64,000 nt of DNA, from contig JAEMBT020000002.1 in NCBI GenBank assembly GCA_018873245.2, forward strand, positions 10,328,001 through 10,392,000. Reading direction: 5' to 3'. Numbering within the stretch: the first letter of the stretch is position 1; each line of letters opens with the position of its first letter. Below the pieces are notes generated by a model, which saw only the letters and a program-made list of their open reading frames with translations, ran no database searches and was not told the origin of the DNA. Source of the DNA: Archegozetes longisetosus (taxonomy: Eukaryota > Arthropoda > Arachnida > Sarcoptiformes > Trhypochthoniidae). This document shows positions 23,701 through 35,610 of this stretch, piece by piece. Made by a program: the position numbers and the translations under genes.

Positions 23701-26409
23701 TAGAACCAAATATAAAGTCAATTAATAATGGAGATTGTTACATACTCGTCACTAGAGAAAATATTTATGCCTGGATTGGACAATATTGTAATATAATAGA
23801 ACGCACTAAAACTTTGGAAATTGCAAATCAAATACAGAAAAAGAAAGATCTCTGCTTTCGTTCATCGAGTGATCTTATTCTGATCGATCACCAAAATGAA
23901 AATTCTAGCAATAAAACAAACAACGACCTGTTTTTAAAGGAATTGAAATCAGATAAAAACGATTCAGTGAGTCCACCGAACGATCCTGAAGAAGATGAAC
24001 GTTACGAAGAAGCGATTATTGGCACAAATATGATGTATCGAGTGAATAATGAAGAACTGGCTCCTTTAGATAATTATTGGGGTAGTGTCCCTCGATTTGA
24101 AATGTTGTGTACTGAAGACGCATATGTTTTTGATTTTGGCTCAGAAATGTATATTTGGATCGGAAAACTTGCCTCGAGTATAAAACGAAAATGTGCTCTC
24201 GATTCGGCTAAAGACCTCTGGAATAAAGGCTACGATTATTCAGAATGTGATATAAACCCATTGGGCTCTAATGTCAAACGTAAAGACGATAAGCGTCCGA
24301 TTTGGGCATGGTTTACAAAAGTCAATCAAAATATGGAATCTGTTCTGTTCAAAGACAAATTTTTGAATTGGCCTTCGATTTCACGTATTGTCAAATCAAA
24401 CTCCACAGAAAAAGAGCCGAAAGAGAGAGATATCTGTTCTGAATTGAACCTGTCAGCACTCGATGCTAAGTCATTGATAGAAACGAAATTGAGTGAACCG
24501 GATATGATCTTAGAAAATGCACACTTAGGTAGGGGTATTCGATGGGATGACGAAGAAGAACGAGCGTATACTACTATAACTACCCTGAATGTCAAGTGTT
24601 GGCACATATCCGAATATGAAAGACGTGAATTACTGAGTGAAGACATGTGCTATTTTTATTCTGGCGATACATATGTAGTTCGTTGGCATTACAGGATATC
24701 AAGAGTTGGCAGAGATTTGAAAACAGGAAATGTATCGCGACATTCAATGATAGGTCGAGATAGATATTGTTACTTCTTTTGGCACGGAAAGGATACTAAA
24801 AATACTGAAAAAGGCGCCTCAGCTCTCATGACAATCGAACTGGATAGCGAAAAAGCTCAACAGGTATTTATTTGCATTGAGAATTGGCTGAATAATAATC
24901 ATAGTGAAGTGTTTCCTAACTTTTTCTATCCTCTATTTTGCTGCATTTAGTGTATAAATGAAGGCAAGCCATTGCTATTGATTCGATTGTTTGAACAGGT
25001 TTCAAAGATAGAATTAATTTTTTACTGAACTTGCAGGTACGTGTTTCGGAAGGTAAAGAAGAGCCTTGTTTTCTCAATCTATTCAAAGGCGCTTTAGTTA
25101 TGTTGCTTGGTAAAAGAGGACAAAACTCGTCAAAGGGTGCATGGAAAATGTTTTATGTAAAGGGGGCTTTGCCAAACGAGGCATGTCTTGTAGAAGTTGA
25201 ATGCAAAGCCCAGAGTTTAAGGAGTCGAACTTGTTTCGCGTTCGTTAACTCTTCAAATCATATAGTATACGTCTGGCACGGATCAAAATCTGTCAAAGAA
25301 ACTCGTGATGTCATGAAAAGAGCAGTTGAAAATCTGATAAGTAACAAATCAAGTGAAATCGGATTGTTACCGGACATTGATTATAAAGTCAAAGAGTTTG
25401 AAGAGGGAAAGGAAACTAAAGAATTCTGGGATATCATTGAGAACCATGAAAGGAAACAATATCGTCAACTTTATTATTCACTAATCGATAGCACAAATGT
25501 TTACTCTTTTACTCCAAGACTTTTTCATTTTACATCTTCTTCGGGAGAGTTCAAATCCAAAGAGATATCGTGTTCATATAGAAGCATATATCATGTGGTT
25601 CCCTATCCTTTCACACAAGAAGACCTGTATAGCGCACAACAGCCAACCTTTTTCTTATTTGACAACCAAAACGAAGTGTTTTTATGGGAATCCAAGTTTC
25701 CGTTCACTGATGAGCCTACTGAAGAAACTGAAGCCAATATAACTACAGGATCTATAAATATCAGATGGAATGCTGAAAGAAAGTGTGCTCTCGACACTAC
25801 TCTTGCCTATTGCCATGGTACTAAAGATTTTTTATTATTTTTATTCAACTGATTCTAACAACTTTGTTTGAAATCATAGCTAAAAACCCTGCAGAGCCGC
25901 CAAATGCATATGTAATCTCTGCCGGACTCGAACCTGACTGTTTTTGTTGTCTGTTTCCTCAGTGGAAGTATAGAGAAGATGTTGCTCTCATTCACATTAA
26001 GGTTATTATGATTTAAATATTTAATGATATTGAGTGAATATTAGAATCATCTGATTTTTTCTAATCTATATTGTCTTCAATTTGATCTAAAATGTATTAA
26101 ACAGGATGGCAGAAAACCGGGCGAGATGTTACTGATCCAAGAAGTTTTGGCACAACTAAGAAATAGAGGATCTTCTTATTACAAATTGGAAGAACTTCGC
26201 AAAAGACCATTACCTGAAGGATTGAATCCTCTTTGCCTCGAATCTTACTTAGAAGAAAAACAATTTGAAGTACAGTTTTTTTGATTGAAACAATGACTTT
26301 TACTAATTTGATTGTCTTATAGGAAGCTCTTGGAGTGTCAAGAGAAGAGTTTTACGCTTTGCCGACTTGGAAACAAAAGTCTCTGAAACAAAAAGCAGAA
26401 CTGTTTTAA
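20795..26409 (+). CDS. SVIL: Supervillin, gelsolin/villin-family membrane-cytoskeleton linker
   Basis: Seven exons (20795-21933, 22537-23265, 23336-24863, 25037-25817, 25880-26001, 26105-26269, 26323-26409) join in phase into 1516 residues. Supervillin links actin and myosin II to the plasma membrane. The N-terminal third is low-complexity and holds about nine copies of an ILK-basic-Ser motif, then an (AAT/AGT)n-coded Asn/Ser run at about 21420-21500. Exon 2 carries the typical ISERLEALKRNGEEGWKKRV segments. Gelsolin-like repeats run from about residue 724 (SLQTIMLVQVKGRRRAQTRL), with later blocks such as CFLNLFKGALVMLLGKRG and CLFPQWKYREDVALI. The C-terminus is a villin headpiece with EEALGVSREEFYALPTWKQ and LKQKAELF. 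Human SVIL is longer (about 2200 residues), mostly in the N-terminal region. An extra 5' exon is possible, but the ATG at 20795 follows in-frame-independent upstream stops. Confidence 0.93.
21415..21515 (+). repeat. Trinucleotide repeat (AAT ACT / AAT AGT) inside supervillin exon 1
   Basis: Imperfect triplet runs encode alternating Asn-Thr and then Asn-Ser and Cys/Ser residues. They are in frame and therefore length-variable without frame loss. It lies in the disordered N-terminal region. Confidence 0.75.
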
Positions 26410-26867
26410 TAGACGCTTTACTCCCTCCATATCTACAGTACATGTTTTAAAATTGTGAAACTGTGATCATTTCAATCTAATTTGTTTTTGAAAATCTCTG
26501 TGCCTTTTTGATAATTTATTTTAATATTTTTAATGCTCAAATATTCTCTTAATTGCATTTTATAACTTATTTCTTTTTATAACTTTTAGCGATCACTGTA
26601 TCAGTTTATAGTATTATGAATTTTAATATAATTTAATAATTTTATGTAAGATATTTATTGATAGAAGCAGAATTCGTTTGAGCTTTGATTAAAATGTATT
26701 CAACACATTAGATATTGAATTGAAGACAGAACTGCTTTTTATTTAGTAGAAATTTTATGCCATATCTTTAATGTCACTTAAACAAACAACCGATGAAATG
26801 ATTTGATTTTCAGTTTATTTATTGTAATAATATTAATAAATTAAAAATGTAATCATAATTGAATGAA
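26410..26867. other. Convergent spacer between supervillin and Hakai
   Basis: AT-rich 3'-UTR-type sequence for both genes. Nothing else is recognised. Confidence 0.5.
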
Positions 26868-28651
26868 CTACTGAGGATAGTATGGTCTATTGTAAGGATT
26901 ATTATATGGGTGAGCCATGGGTTGCCATGGAGGAGGTCTATAGGGAAAAGCATTGGCGTTTGGCATCCCAGCCCATTGCATGTGTGGCGTGTGGTGACCA
27001 TATGGTGGCGGTTGTGGAGACACATAGTTTGCAACTGCCTGCTGGCCACCCACTATCATCGGTGTTTGCGGGTTTACAGCTGGTGGTATCTGATTCACTT
27101 CTTCTTGAATCGGAACTGTTATCAAGTTAGATCGAGATGAGACTACAGGTATTGGACTTTGATATGTACTGCTACTATAAGAAACAGTCCTTGGGTTGGT
27201 AGATGTACCCAAATGTGATTGTGTCACATTTGTCACTGGACTGGTGGTCGATATAGTGTTAGTGTTATTTGAAGGATTCAGCCCACTCGGAGTGACTAAT
27301 CGTCTGACATGTCTATGTTGAATGTGTGCCTGGAGGTCACGTTGACTCAAATAAGTCCTCTTACATGACTCCGTTTGACACATGAAAACTGTTCCCAAAC
27401 CACTCTTTTCGACTCTCAATACCTTTTCATTACATCGCAGACATACACTTTCGTTTTGTTTAGCGCACGACAAACAGAATACATGCTTGCATGCAATCTA
27501 TTGATTCAAATAAATATGATTTAGGTCTAGCTCATGATTCAAATCCAAATTATCAATAAATGACAAGTGATGCATACCATTCTTCCGTATACAAGTATTG
27601 GTAATTGGCATTTCTCACAACAATGAATTCTAGGATTAACCACTTTTTCCCCGATTAGGTTAACCTTACATTTCCAATTCAAAGGTTCATTTTTGTGAAG
27701 CGGCTTTGATGATGGGCTCACGAATGACATCGGATGTGTTGTTAGCTCTGAGTCAATGGTATCATCTACTGTTTGATAATTAAATTTCAATTTTTAATAA
27801 ATAATCAAAACAAGTTTAAAACATTTTTAAGTTTTTATCTATTTCAAATGATTATATTTTGTAACTGTTGTAAGAGTTGAAAGTTTGAGATTAGAAATAC
27901 TATATTTTGAACTTACTATTAGAGTGATAAAGTAATTATTGCTTGTATAATACTATTTCAAAATGTTAATAGAAAAACGATTGACTCATGTCATCGAACA
28001 GTTGATGCAGAGTTAAACTGAAGATTACATTAAACCTTTGTCTATATTTATAGAAGAGATCAGTTTTCTACCGATTAATAATTAGAGACTAATCGCAAGA
28101 AAATTGAAATGAACTCTAAATAAAAAACTTTGATATAGTTTTCAAGTTTTAACTTTATGCCAACTCTTCGATCGCATAAATCAATCATTTTTCCATCTCA
28201 ATTTTAAACTTGATTGTAAAGATCTTGTATTGTAAATAAATAAATACTAATAGATATGAACTAAAACCAATTGGTTTAATTAAAATCAGATCTGAATATA
28301 ATTGTCTCAAAGAGCTCAACAACTATAAAGCTTAAACTAATTCAATGTTGTTTGAGATGAAAATCTTATTCAAATTAAAGAGTTTGGTTTGGATTAACAA
28401 TAAACTAATTTGAATAAACAACTAATACGTTTTGGTGATAAATCACTATTTGATGTTTTGAGTATATCGGAAGAGTTGACATCATTTTCCACATCATTAT
28501 CGATATCTTCTTTCATGTCTTTAGTAGACGACACTTTCTTCTTATTCTTTTTGGCAGATTTTCCAGGTGGTCGTCCACGACCTCGACCTCTGCCACGAGT
28601 GTTTGCCTTCTTAGTTGAGTGCATGTCCTGATCGCAATCACTTGAATTCAT
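26868..28651 (-). CDS. CBLL1: Hakai (CBLL1-type) RING E3 ubiquitin ligase
   Basis: Two exons are certain (27768-27578 and 27497-26868) and a first exon (28651-28429) is proposed; together they give 347 residues. Hakai ubiquitinates Tyr-phosphorylated E-cadherin and is also a subunit of the m6A methyltransferase-associated complex. The conserved core is [19 protein letters not shown], then YGRM spliced to [15 protein letters not shown] (RING Cys/His set complete). It is followed by [20 protein letters not shown], the zinc-binding HYB part. The Pro-rich tail keeps [11 protein letters not shown] and ends YNRPYYPQ like the vertebrate protein. The proposed exon 1 (MNSSDCDQD...) is basic with [11 protein letters not shown], and its donor GTATTA after 28429 is phase 1. 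The acceptor before 27768 is phase 1 too, so the join is in frame; this is consistent but not proof. The alternative is that 28429-28651 belongs to another gene and Hakai starts at an internal Met. Confidence 0.9.
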
Positions 28652-29759
28652 GTCTATATTATATTTACCGCTAAACTAAGCATTATTTGCTTTAATTCAT
28701 ATAATTATCAGTTTCTCACCAATACTTTTCCGGCAAAATGTATGCAAAATGTCTTAATGTCAACAAATCTAATTGTCTCTCTCATTTAGTCCCATTTTAT
28801 ATATGATGTTATACTTTATTCCTGCTATTTCCATGTGACTTAAAGTACAGTATCTATTGGTTGAAATAACATAGTGTTGAAGTGCGAGCCGTTTGCTATT
28901 GAGTAGCATGTGACCCATTTTTAAAAGGATTGTAAGCTCTTACTAAAGAGGTTCTCATTTCTTCAAATAGGTATTTATTTCATCAGAAAAAAACCAATAG
29001 CATATTATCATAACTCTAGATTATTCAGACAATGCAAATAAAATTTTACGTCAAAAAGATTACTTAAATAGAGATAAATAAATGGCATTTGAATTAGAGA
29101 TAAGACAATTGGTTTGACTGTAACACTGATAATGATATGCAATAACATTATATGACATGAATATGAGGCGACTTCTAGACTGTTCCACAAGTTAAGGGAG
29201 AGTTTGTTATTTCGCCGCAATAATATTGTGAGTGTAAGCATAGGTTGAACTAAACGAAAAACTGTAAACACTTTAGAAGCTATCTTATTCCATATCAATA
29301 TAACGCTTACGTGTGAAACTACCAGCAACGCTAATTGTTTATAATATAACATTCATTCTTTGCCCAAGATTATATTCTTAACTATTTCTTTTAAGCCAAT
29401 TCAATCGTACTTTAAGAGTAAGTAACCATTTCAATCTCATATAATCTAATAAATCACATGACATTAGTTTGCAATTATTTATTTGAATCTATTCTTTCAA
29501 ATCACTCAATCTCTGCATTTTTGGCTCTCATTTCCTATTCATTTCTTATTACTTTACTAATCAATTCTCATAACTTTTATTCATTTATCAGTTTATTTAC
29601 AATGATTTGCAATTAACCTCATCCAATAATACTTTTATTATTTTGCATTCCTCTAACATCAAACTCTTCTGCATTCAGTTAAATGTTTTCTCTTTTTCGC
29701 GGCAGTTATTCAGACTATTATTAATCTAATGATTGTATCAATTATTAAATATAGAAATA
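28652..29759. other. Divergent spacer between Hakai and the kintoun-like locus
   Basis: AT-rich. A 114-codon hydrophobic minus-strand ORF (29352-29008) carries a donor-like site inside it and has no recognisable domain, so it is not called. Confidence 0.45.
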
Positions 29760-30250
29760 ATGGAAGACAATTATGAATCAGCTATCGATGAAATGCTTAA
29801 CGAATTAAATGATCTGAAAGAGAGTTCGGTGGAACTGAACGCCAACTCTTTATCACGAAGTCAAGTCAATGTTTTGTCCACCTCTCTCGATAAAATTGTG
29901 ATAGAAATTAATGTAATTATCGTTTTTTCAGTCAAAAACTATCTAATTATCAATATTCTTAACTACTTGCTCATTCATTTTCTATTTCTTTAGCTCAAAC
30001 AAAACGATGAAACTAATGACTCTTCAGTTGATCGTGAAAACGATCAGAACAAGGACGATTCCAATAATAGTGAAGAACCAGATGATGGTTCGGATGGAAA
30101 AAGTTCAGCCAACAATTGTTCACCTAAGGGCCAAAAATCTGCGAGTGATTCAAAAAATAGTAAAAAACGACTTGCAATACATCTGAACAAAAGTTTAATC
30201 GGTTTAAAGGCCGGTCTTTAGGGCGGACCATTTCAGAGTCTAATAGTGAG
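29760..30250 (+). CDS. Acidic low-complexity protein, 5' exons of a kintoun-tail-like locus, with an apparent frameshift
   Basis: Exon 1 (29760-29912, MEDNYESAIDEMLNELNDL, acidic helical) joins in phase 0 to exon 2 starting at 29994 (LKQNDETNDSSVDREND...). In that frame a TAG occurs at 30219-30221, giving 126 residues. The -1 frame becomes open at 30164, just inside the A6 run at 30162-30167. It reads QKFNRFKGRSLGRTISES and ends at an excellent donor (GAG/GTAATC, 30248-30250) in phase 0, exactly the phase needed for the exon at 30619. So the locus is probably one gene with the next feature, broken here by a 1-nt indel (real, or an assembly error in the homopolymer), or recoded. The N-terminal part matches nothing I recognise and carries no PIH1 domain. 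Confidence 0.55.
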
Positions 30251-30309
30251 GTAATCAATCTATTGATTCAATCACTAAAACTAACACAACTCGACTACTA
30301 CATTTATAT

Positions 30310-30430
30310 ACTAAATACACATATAATATATATAGTGTATAGTATATATATATATATATCTTATATGTATATAACTATATACACATCATATGCTTCATAT
30401 AACTATATATATACACTACAGTATATACAT
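30310..30430. repeat. (TA)n-rich microsatellite
   Basis: Alternating TA with short interruptions lies in the interval between the two parts of the kintoun-like locus, in what would be an intron (30251-30618). Confidence 0.8.
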
Positions 30431-30618
30431 AATTGTATAAGCTTAACTTGCGATTCCCCATCTATTGTTGTGGATCACGTTCACTACTGATAAGTGAGCG
30501 CGTGTACCATATATATCAGCTAAACTTCGCTTCATTTCAATGTGAGCGAGATCTGCAATAATCATCTGGTAATCAAATTTAAATCTGTTGTATATCACAT
30601 GAATGCAATTTTTTAAAG

Positions 30619-31136
30619 GTCTTGACGAGAGGGATATTAAAATATCCACACAATTGGAATCGAAGAACAGTTTCTGAGTCAAGTTGTGATTTCACGAATA
30701 CAGAATACGATCAGTATTCAGATCATTACACATCTATTGAGGAGATCTTTAGTGAAGATGATTTATATAGTGATGATAAGCCTAAAAAGAATGTTAGATT
30801 CAACGATTATGTGTCAAAAACTATATTTCGCGCTAATTCTAGTATTTTGGGTCGGAAGTCGAAAAATCAGAAAAGAGCCAAAAACCGGAAGAATTCAAAA
30901 CACAACTCGGAATTGTCTAAAAGTCAAGAGGATTGTAATGGAAAAACTACTCGACCCAACAAAATTGAAAATAACGATAAACAACTTGAAAGTCAGCGTT
31001 CGCGACAAGACAGCGGTTACGACAGCGAGGATATCGGTCACGAAAACGTAAAACTTGACAATCGTTCATATAATAAGACGCACAAACAGAATAACCGCAT
31101 TGAAATCGAAACGGGTATTAGTCAGTCAGATGAATG
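30619..31136 (+). CDS. Kintoun/DNAAF2-type C-terminal tail exon
   Basis: This terminal exon of 172 codons is preceded by AAAG (acceptor at 30617-30618) and has no in-frame ATG near its start, so it needs an upstream exon. It contains TRGILKYPHNWNRRTVSESS followed by an acidic stretch and KKNVRFNDYVSKTIFRANSS, then ILGRKSKNQKRAKNRK. This resembles the C-terminal tail that I associate with arthropod kintoun (the dynein-arm preassembly factor DNAAF2). That match is from memory of the family and not verified, and the N-terminal PIH1 domain is not seen in the window. The end (QSRSRQDSGYDSED-like region, then GISQSDE) is plain. The phase matches a donor at 30250, but only in the -1 frame of the preceding exon. 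Confidence 0.55.
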
Positions 31137-31799
31137 ATTTAGAATTTAAATGACTGAAAATGTTGCCAGCACTTTTTGTCTGTTTACACAAGTATAAAAC
31201 TGCTTTAATCCAAGAATTGTACAAATATTTAAAATTACAAATTTGTCCTATGTAAGGATGATTTAATAACGAAATTAACAATTAGTTATTTTTCTATCTA
31301 TCATGTAAATAGAAGTACCTTTAATTGACTTAATATAATCAGACCAAATAATTGGAAATAGATAAACTTAATCTGTGATGGTTCTCTGGTTAAATTTGAT
31401 GTAAATAAAAACAATGCATATTTTGGTAGAATATCGCATTTAAAAATTCAATATATAAATCAATGGTGTTCAATGTCTAAACTATGTTATGAATAAAAGT
31501 ATTATCTTTTTACAGTATTCAGTTTTATTTCCATCTAATCTTTATTATATTTATGACAGAACAAATAAACAAAACTAGGCTTAATTTCAAGTGTACTTTT
31601 CGAAACATGTCTTTCTTATCAATAATGATGTGATAGTAAAGATAATTCGTCAATTAGAACAACTATAAGTTAGGATATCATAACACTATTTGCTTATGCT
31701 TTTAAAGTTTGAGTGTTTGTAATAATTATCGTTCCTTACCCGTAAACCATTAAACGTTAACTTGATTTCACTTAATTCTCGACATATGCTTAAATAATT
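31137..31799. other. Intergenic region upstream of the ZIP gene
   Basis: AT-rich; contains the 3' end of the preceding locus (AATAAA-type signals around 31400-31500) and the presumed ZIP promoter. No gene is recognised. Confidence 0.45.
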
Positions 31800-34689
31800 A
31801 TGCGAATCTCAGTCCATTTTTCTTTCATTTTTCTCTCTTTTCTCAATTGTTTAATCTTTGCTAATCAAATTCAAAATATTAGTCTTGACTACCATGAAGA
31901 GGAACATGAAGAAGATTCTATTCATGCCAATACCACTTCCAAAGATGAGCCCGCAGCCAATCAACCAATTTTGACGGATATTAAGGACATCGAACGATTG
32001 GCTAGATTTGTTCTGTTGCGCGGACACATAATCATTGATCCGACACATAAAGTCAAAGTCAATGAGTCGCGTGTCAGTCGACTAATGGATTACTTCCATA
32101 ACATTCAACTCAGAAAAGGAAAACGAAGAATATCTCCGATGGAAGATCGAGATCTCGGATGTGATCAAATGGGGAATAAAAAGAAAAATTCCAAGGAATT
32201 ATGTAAAGCAGTTACTTCTGAGTGTCTTTCTGCCAGCGAAATGTTAGAATTGTTACCAAAATCCTCGATACACTTCCATCAGATTATTGCGAGACTTTGT
32301 CCCTTAATGTTGTTCCGTCAGGCCAGACCTATTTGTTACGACGACGTTTGGAAATCGCAACACGACACCGAAGATGAAAAGTTGAAACTCGTTGAGCCAT
32401 CGATTGAAAGAGTTTGGGGTTTCGGTGTCTTATTTGTCACACTCTCGATCTTAGTATCAATGGGTGGACTGATTGTTTTGCCGTTTCTAAATAAGGACTC
32501 GCGAAGAATCATATTAACTCTTTTTGAGGGCCTGGCAGTTGGAGGTCTAGCGGTTCGAACTTTTTAAATGAGTTTTGTTTACAATTTTGATTGTATTATG
32601 TTTTGTTCTGTTAGGGAAGTGCTATTTTGCATCTGTTTCCTCAAGCTTTCGATATAGTCGATGATAAGTATAGAGCATACTTTTGGCACACTTTCTTAAT
32701 ATTTGGTGGTATTTATATGTTTTATTGCGTTGAAATTCTATTGAAGATAATCACAACATTCAAAGGCAAGGGAAAGAGAAAGAGACCGTCTTTGCAACGA
32801 GAAGAAGAAAAAGATATTTTATCGGGAGTACCACAAATCGCTTATAAACAACCATCAAATGTCGATGCGCAGCATCCACAATCTTTCGAATTGCAAAAGA
32901 GCCGATCGAATTCAGTCAACCAAAGAGAAGCTCTACTGAACTCAACAAGAGAACAATTAGCGCAATGCTTATCAACGGTCAATGTGGTCACACCTGTCAG
33001 TAGTGCTCAACTAGCATCAGACTCCAACAAAAATGATCAAACATCTAAAATCAATTCGAAGGAGAACTTTGTTCCTGGTGTTGCGCTCAGACGACAAGAT
33101 CAAGACTCGTCATTCATCATGAACATCGACACAGTTGCTTGGATGATAGTTCTTGGAGATGCTCTCTTGAATTTTATCGATGGTCTATCGATTGGCGCTG
33201 CGTTTGATCGCAACATTTTGGCCGGAATCAGTATATCAGTAGCTGTTATGCTCGAAGAAGTGGCACATAGATTGGGAACGTTTGCAGTTCTTATTAGAGC
33301 CGGAATGAAAATGAAACAAAGCTTTTTATACATATTTTTATCTGCCTGTGCCTGTTATCCAGGTCTGGCGCTTGGAATATTTCTAGGTGACGAGGCAGAA
33401 GAAGCCAGTCCTTACATTTTTGCTTTAGCAGGTGAGCGATATTTCACCAATTATAAACTTCTAAAGTATGATTTTCACTATGAAACTCCGCTCGCTTGTT
33501 TCTTAAGAGCTTACTTGTATTTCATATTTTATCGAATAAATGCTATGAGAGTATATTCTCTTGAAAGGGCGTTTAAGATTCACAAATTATCAGTATTGAA
33601 CTGTTGTTGTTCTCAAGAACTTTATTCATAAGAACCTACATGATCTCACTAATCTGAAAGATCCAAGATGTCACAATTTGAGATATACTGTTAATCGCAA
33701 GTCTCCCACGCGTTTATACAAGTATATAAAACTTGAATTTAATATGTTCATTTAATAGGTTCATAATATGTTTATAACTTTAATGCCCTTATTGTATGAA
33801 TGGATTGAACTTTATTCAAATGGTTTAATCTTAAAATGTAAATTGGGTCAAAATAGTTGAAAGCGAAACGATTTTATTGAGTTTAATTTTTCCTAATAAC
33901 CCAAATAATCTGTATTGTTTCCATTAGAGTTCAATGATCCATTAGATCCATCAGAGTCCATTAGAGTACAGTACAGAAATATACTGTAAGGATTTGCATA
34001 AATTTTACATACCATAGTGCAATAATCAATTTAAACGATCATTTTTAGATAATCATTTTTTAAATCTCACATTTTACTAAGTATAGATTAAGTTTATGAT
34101 TAAAACACTAAATTCGATAGTGACATCAGAACACAACAATTCTAAATCCATTTTTGGACCAATTGCTTGATGCACAAAACGAGATATAAGAAAAACTCGA
34201 ATTATCCTTGCTCAAAGTATACGAATGACCCTAAATAATAATGTATTACAAATAATGACAGTTGTACTAATTATCTCATGTAATATCGGAGATCTTCCAA
34301 AATAGAAACTCATATCTGTAACTCCCTGTCTCGAATTGTGCACTCAATAAATTAAAATCGATTTTCAAGCTCTACTAAAATTAAACTTAAATTGAGACTC
34401 AAGTCAAAGATAATTCTTATATTAGACTCTAAGGATTAAACTATTTTAATTGTCAAAATTAGGTGGATTTTTCTTATATATGGCTTTGGTGGATGTAATG
34501 AGAGAGATGAACAGATCGATGGAAAACGCTTCACGAAAAGGTGTTAAAAGCATGCTTCAGATATGGGCGCTTCAGAACATTGGAATTGTTATTTCAATCA
34601 TATTTCTATCATTATTAGCATTTTATGAAAGAGAAATGGATTTCGAGAGAGTAGAGTTAGAAGAAATTGCAGAACATTCGTTGGAATAG
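31800..34689 (+). CDS. ZIP family (SLC39A8/A14-like) metal transporter with altered metal-site residues
   Basis: Three exons (31800-32552, 32615-33431, 34463-34689) join in phase into 598 residues. A signal peptide (MRISVHFSFIFLSFLNCLIF) and an ectodomain ending RLCPLMLFRQARPICYDD precede eight predicted membrane segments. TM1 is RVWGFGVLFVTLSILVSMGG, and the TM2-3 block is LAVGGLAGSAILHLFPQAFD. The C-terminus (YMALVDVMREMN, LQNIGIVISIIFLSLLAFYE) resembles ZIP8 and ZIP14, which import Zn, Mn and Fe. TM4 reads LNFIDGLSIGAAF where the family has HNF-x-DG (His to Leu). TM5 reads EEVAHRLGTF where ZIP8/14 have EEFPHELGDF (Pro to Ala, second Glu to Arg, Asp to Thr). The loop between TM3 and TM4 is Ser/Gln-rich, not His-rich. 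Transport may be lost or its specificity changed. The last intron is 1 kb. It converges on UBE2F, with 78 bp between stops. Confidence 0.9.
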
Positions 34690-34767
34690 CTTTTAAAAAC
34701 ATAATATTTTATTACTTTAATTATTATAATATTAATAAAAAAATGTTTTAATTTAAAACAACTGATG

Positions 34768-35610
34768 TTAAGGTTTCGCATATCGCTGTACATACTCTCT
34801 GACTTTGTTTTGAAAACTCTCGCGATCTCTCATATAATGATCGGCCGCTTCATCGTTGAGCGGATCATCAAAGTTCAGTAAATCCTAACATAAAAAAATG
34901 ACTCAATCAGATTTTTGCAATTCATTAATAGTGAAGGAGAAACAATACAGTGAACAATGAGTTGAGACCCCAAACAACGTCTTTGAGAGTTCGAGTTGGT
35001 GCCCAACCCAAGCCATCGATAGAACTCTCGCGTAATAAACTAAGACATATGTCTCCATCTTCGTTGATGTTCGGATGCCATATACGAGTCTGACACTTGA
35101 CTTTCGGTGGCTATCAATCAATGAATTGAGTTAATAGTTAAAAATGATATGCTTTGAGGCAGCATTGTCGTAGATCGCTCTCAACCAACAGTTAAGTAAA
35201 CAAACGCGAGTCTGTTCTACAACAATACCGCAAAAGTACATAAAATCTTAAATAAAAATCTTAATTACGAGAATGTTGTATTCTTGTGGCACTTCTACTG
35301 TGAACTTAAACTTGCCTCCACTCCAGAAACAGTCTTCGGGTGATATATACAATTCGAATCTGAACAATTCGTTAGAATTTGGAAATTTCACTTTACACGT
35401 ATTCGGTAAATTCCTATCCATTTCTTGTACTTCTATTCAATTAGAATATTAATTATTAGTTTTGGTGTTCATGCGTCAACAATAATGACAAATAATAAAG
35501 AGAAATATGATACCTTTGAGCAAAAGCGCGTCCCTAATTAATGGTCTTTTCTTCGTATTATTATTTTGTTCAGTTTTGCTTTCTCTCAATTTTTTCGATA
35601 AACTAATCAT
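34768..35610 (-). CDS. UBE2F: NEDD8-conjugating enzyme UBE2F
   Basis: Four exons (35610-35514, 35432-35269, 35110-34949, 34884-34768) join in phase into 179 residues (human 185). UBE2F receives NEDD8 from the UBA3-NAE1 E1 and, with RBX2, neddylates CUL5. The UBC fold is complete: [53 protein letters not shown], then the active-site stretch [14 protein letters not shown] with Cys at about residue 109. Next come [19 protein letters not shown] and [14 protein letters not shown]. The [13 protein letters not shown] insertion after the active site distinguishes UBE2F from UBE2M. The N-terminal [12 protein letters not shown] is the E1-docking extension. Intron sizes are 81, 158 and 64 bp. The ZIP gene converges on its 3' end and TRAK diverges from its 5' side. 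Confidence 0.96.

Noticed and set aside
29008..29352. 114-codon hydrophobic minus-strand ORF, considered as a chemoreceptor fragment
   Set aside because: No family motif; a good donor sequence (GTAAGC) sits inside it and no partner exon could be found.
34450..34462. Extension of the last ZIP exon upstream to 34450
   Set aside because: The acceptor at 34461-34462 restores the family sequence in phase; the bases before it are intron.
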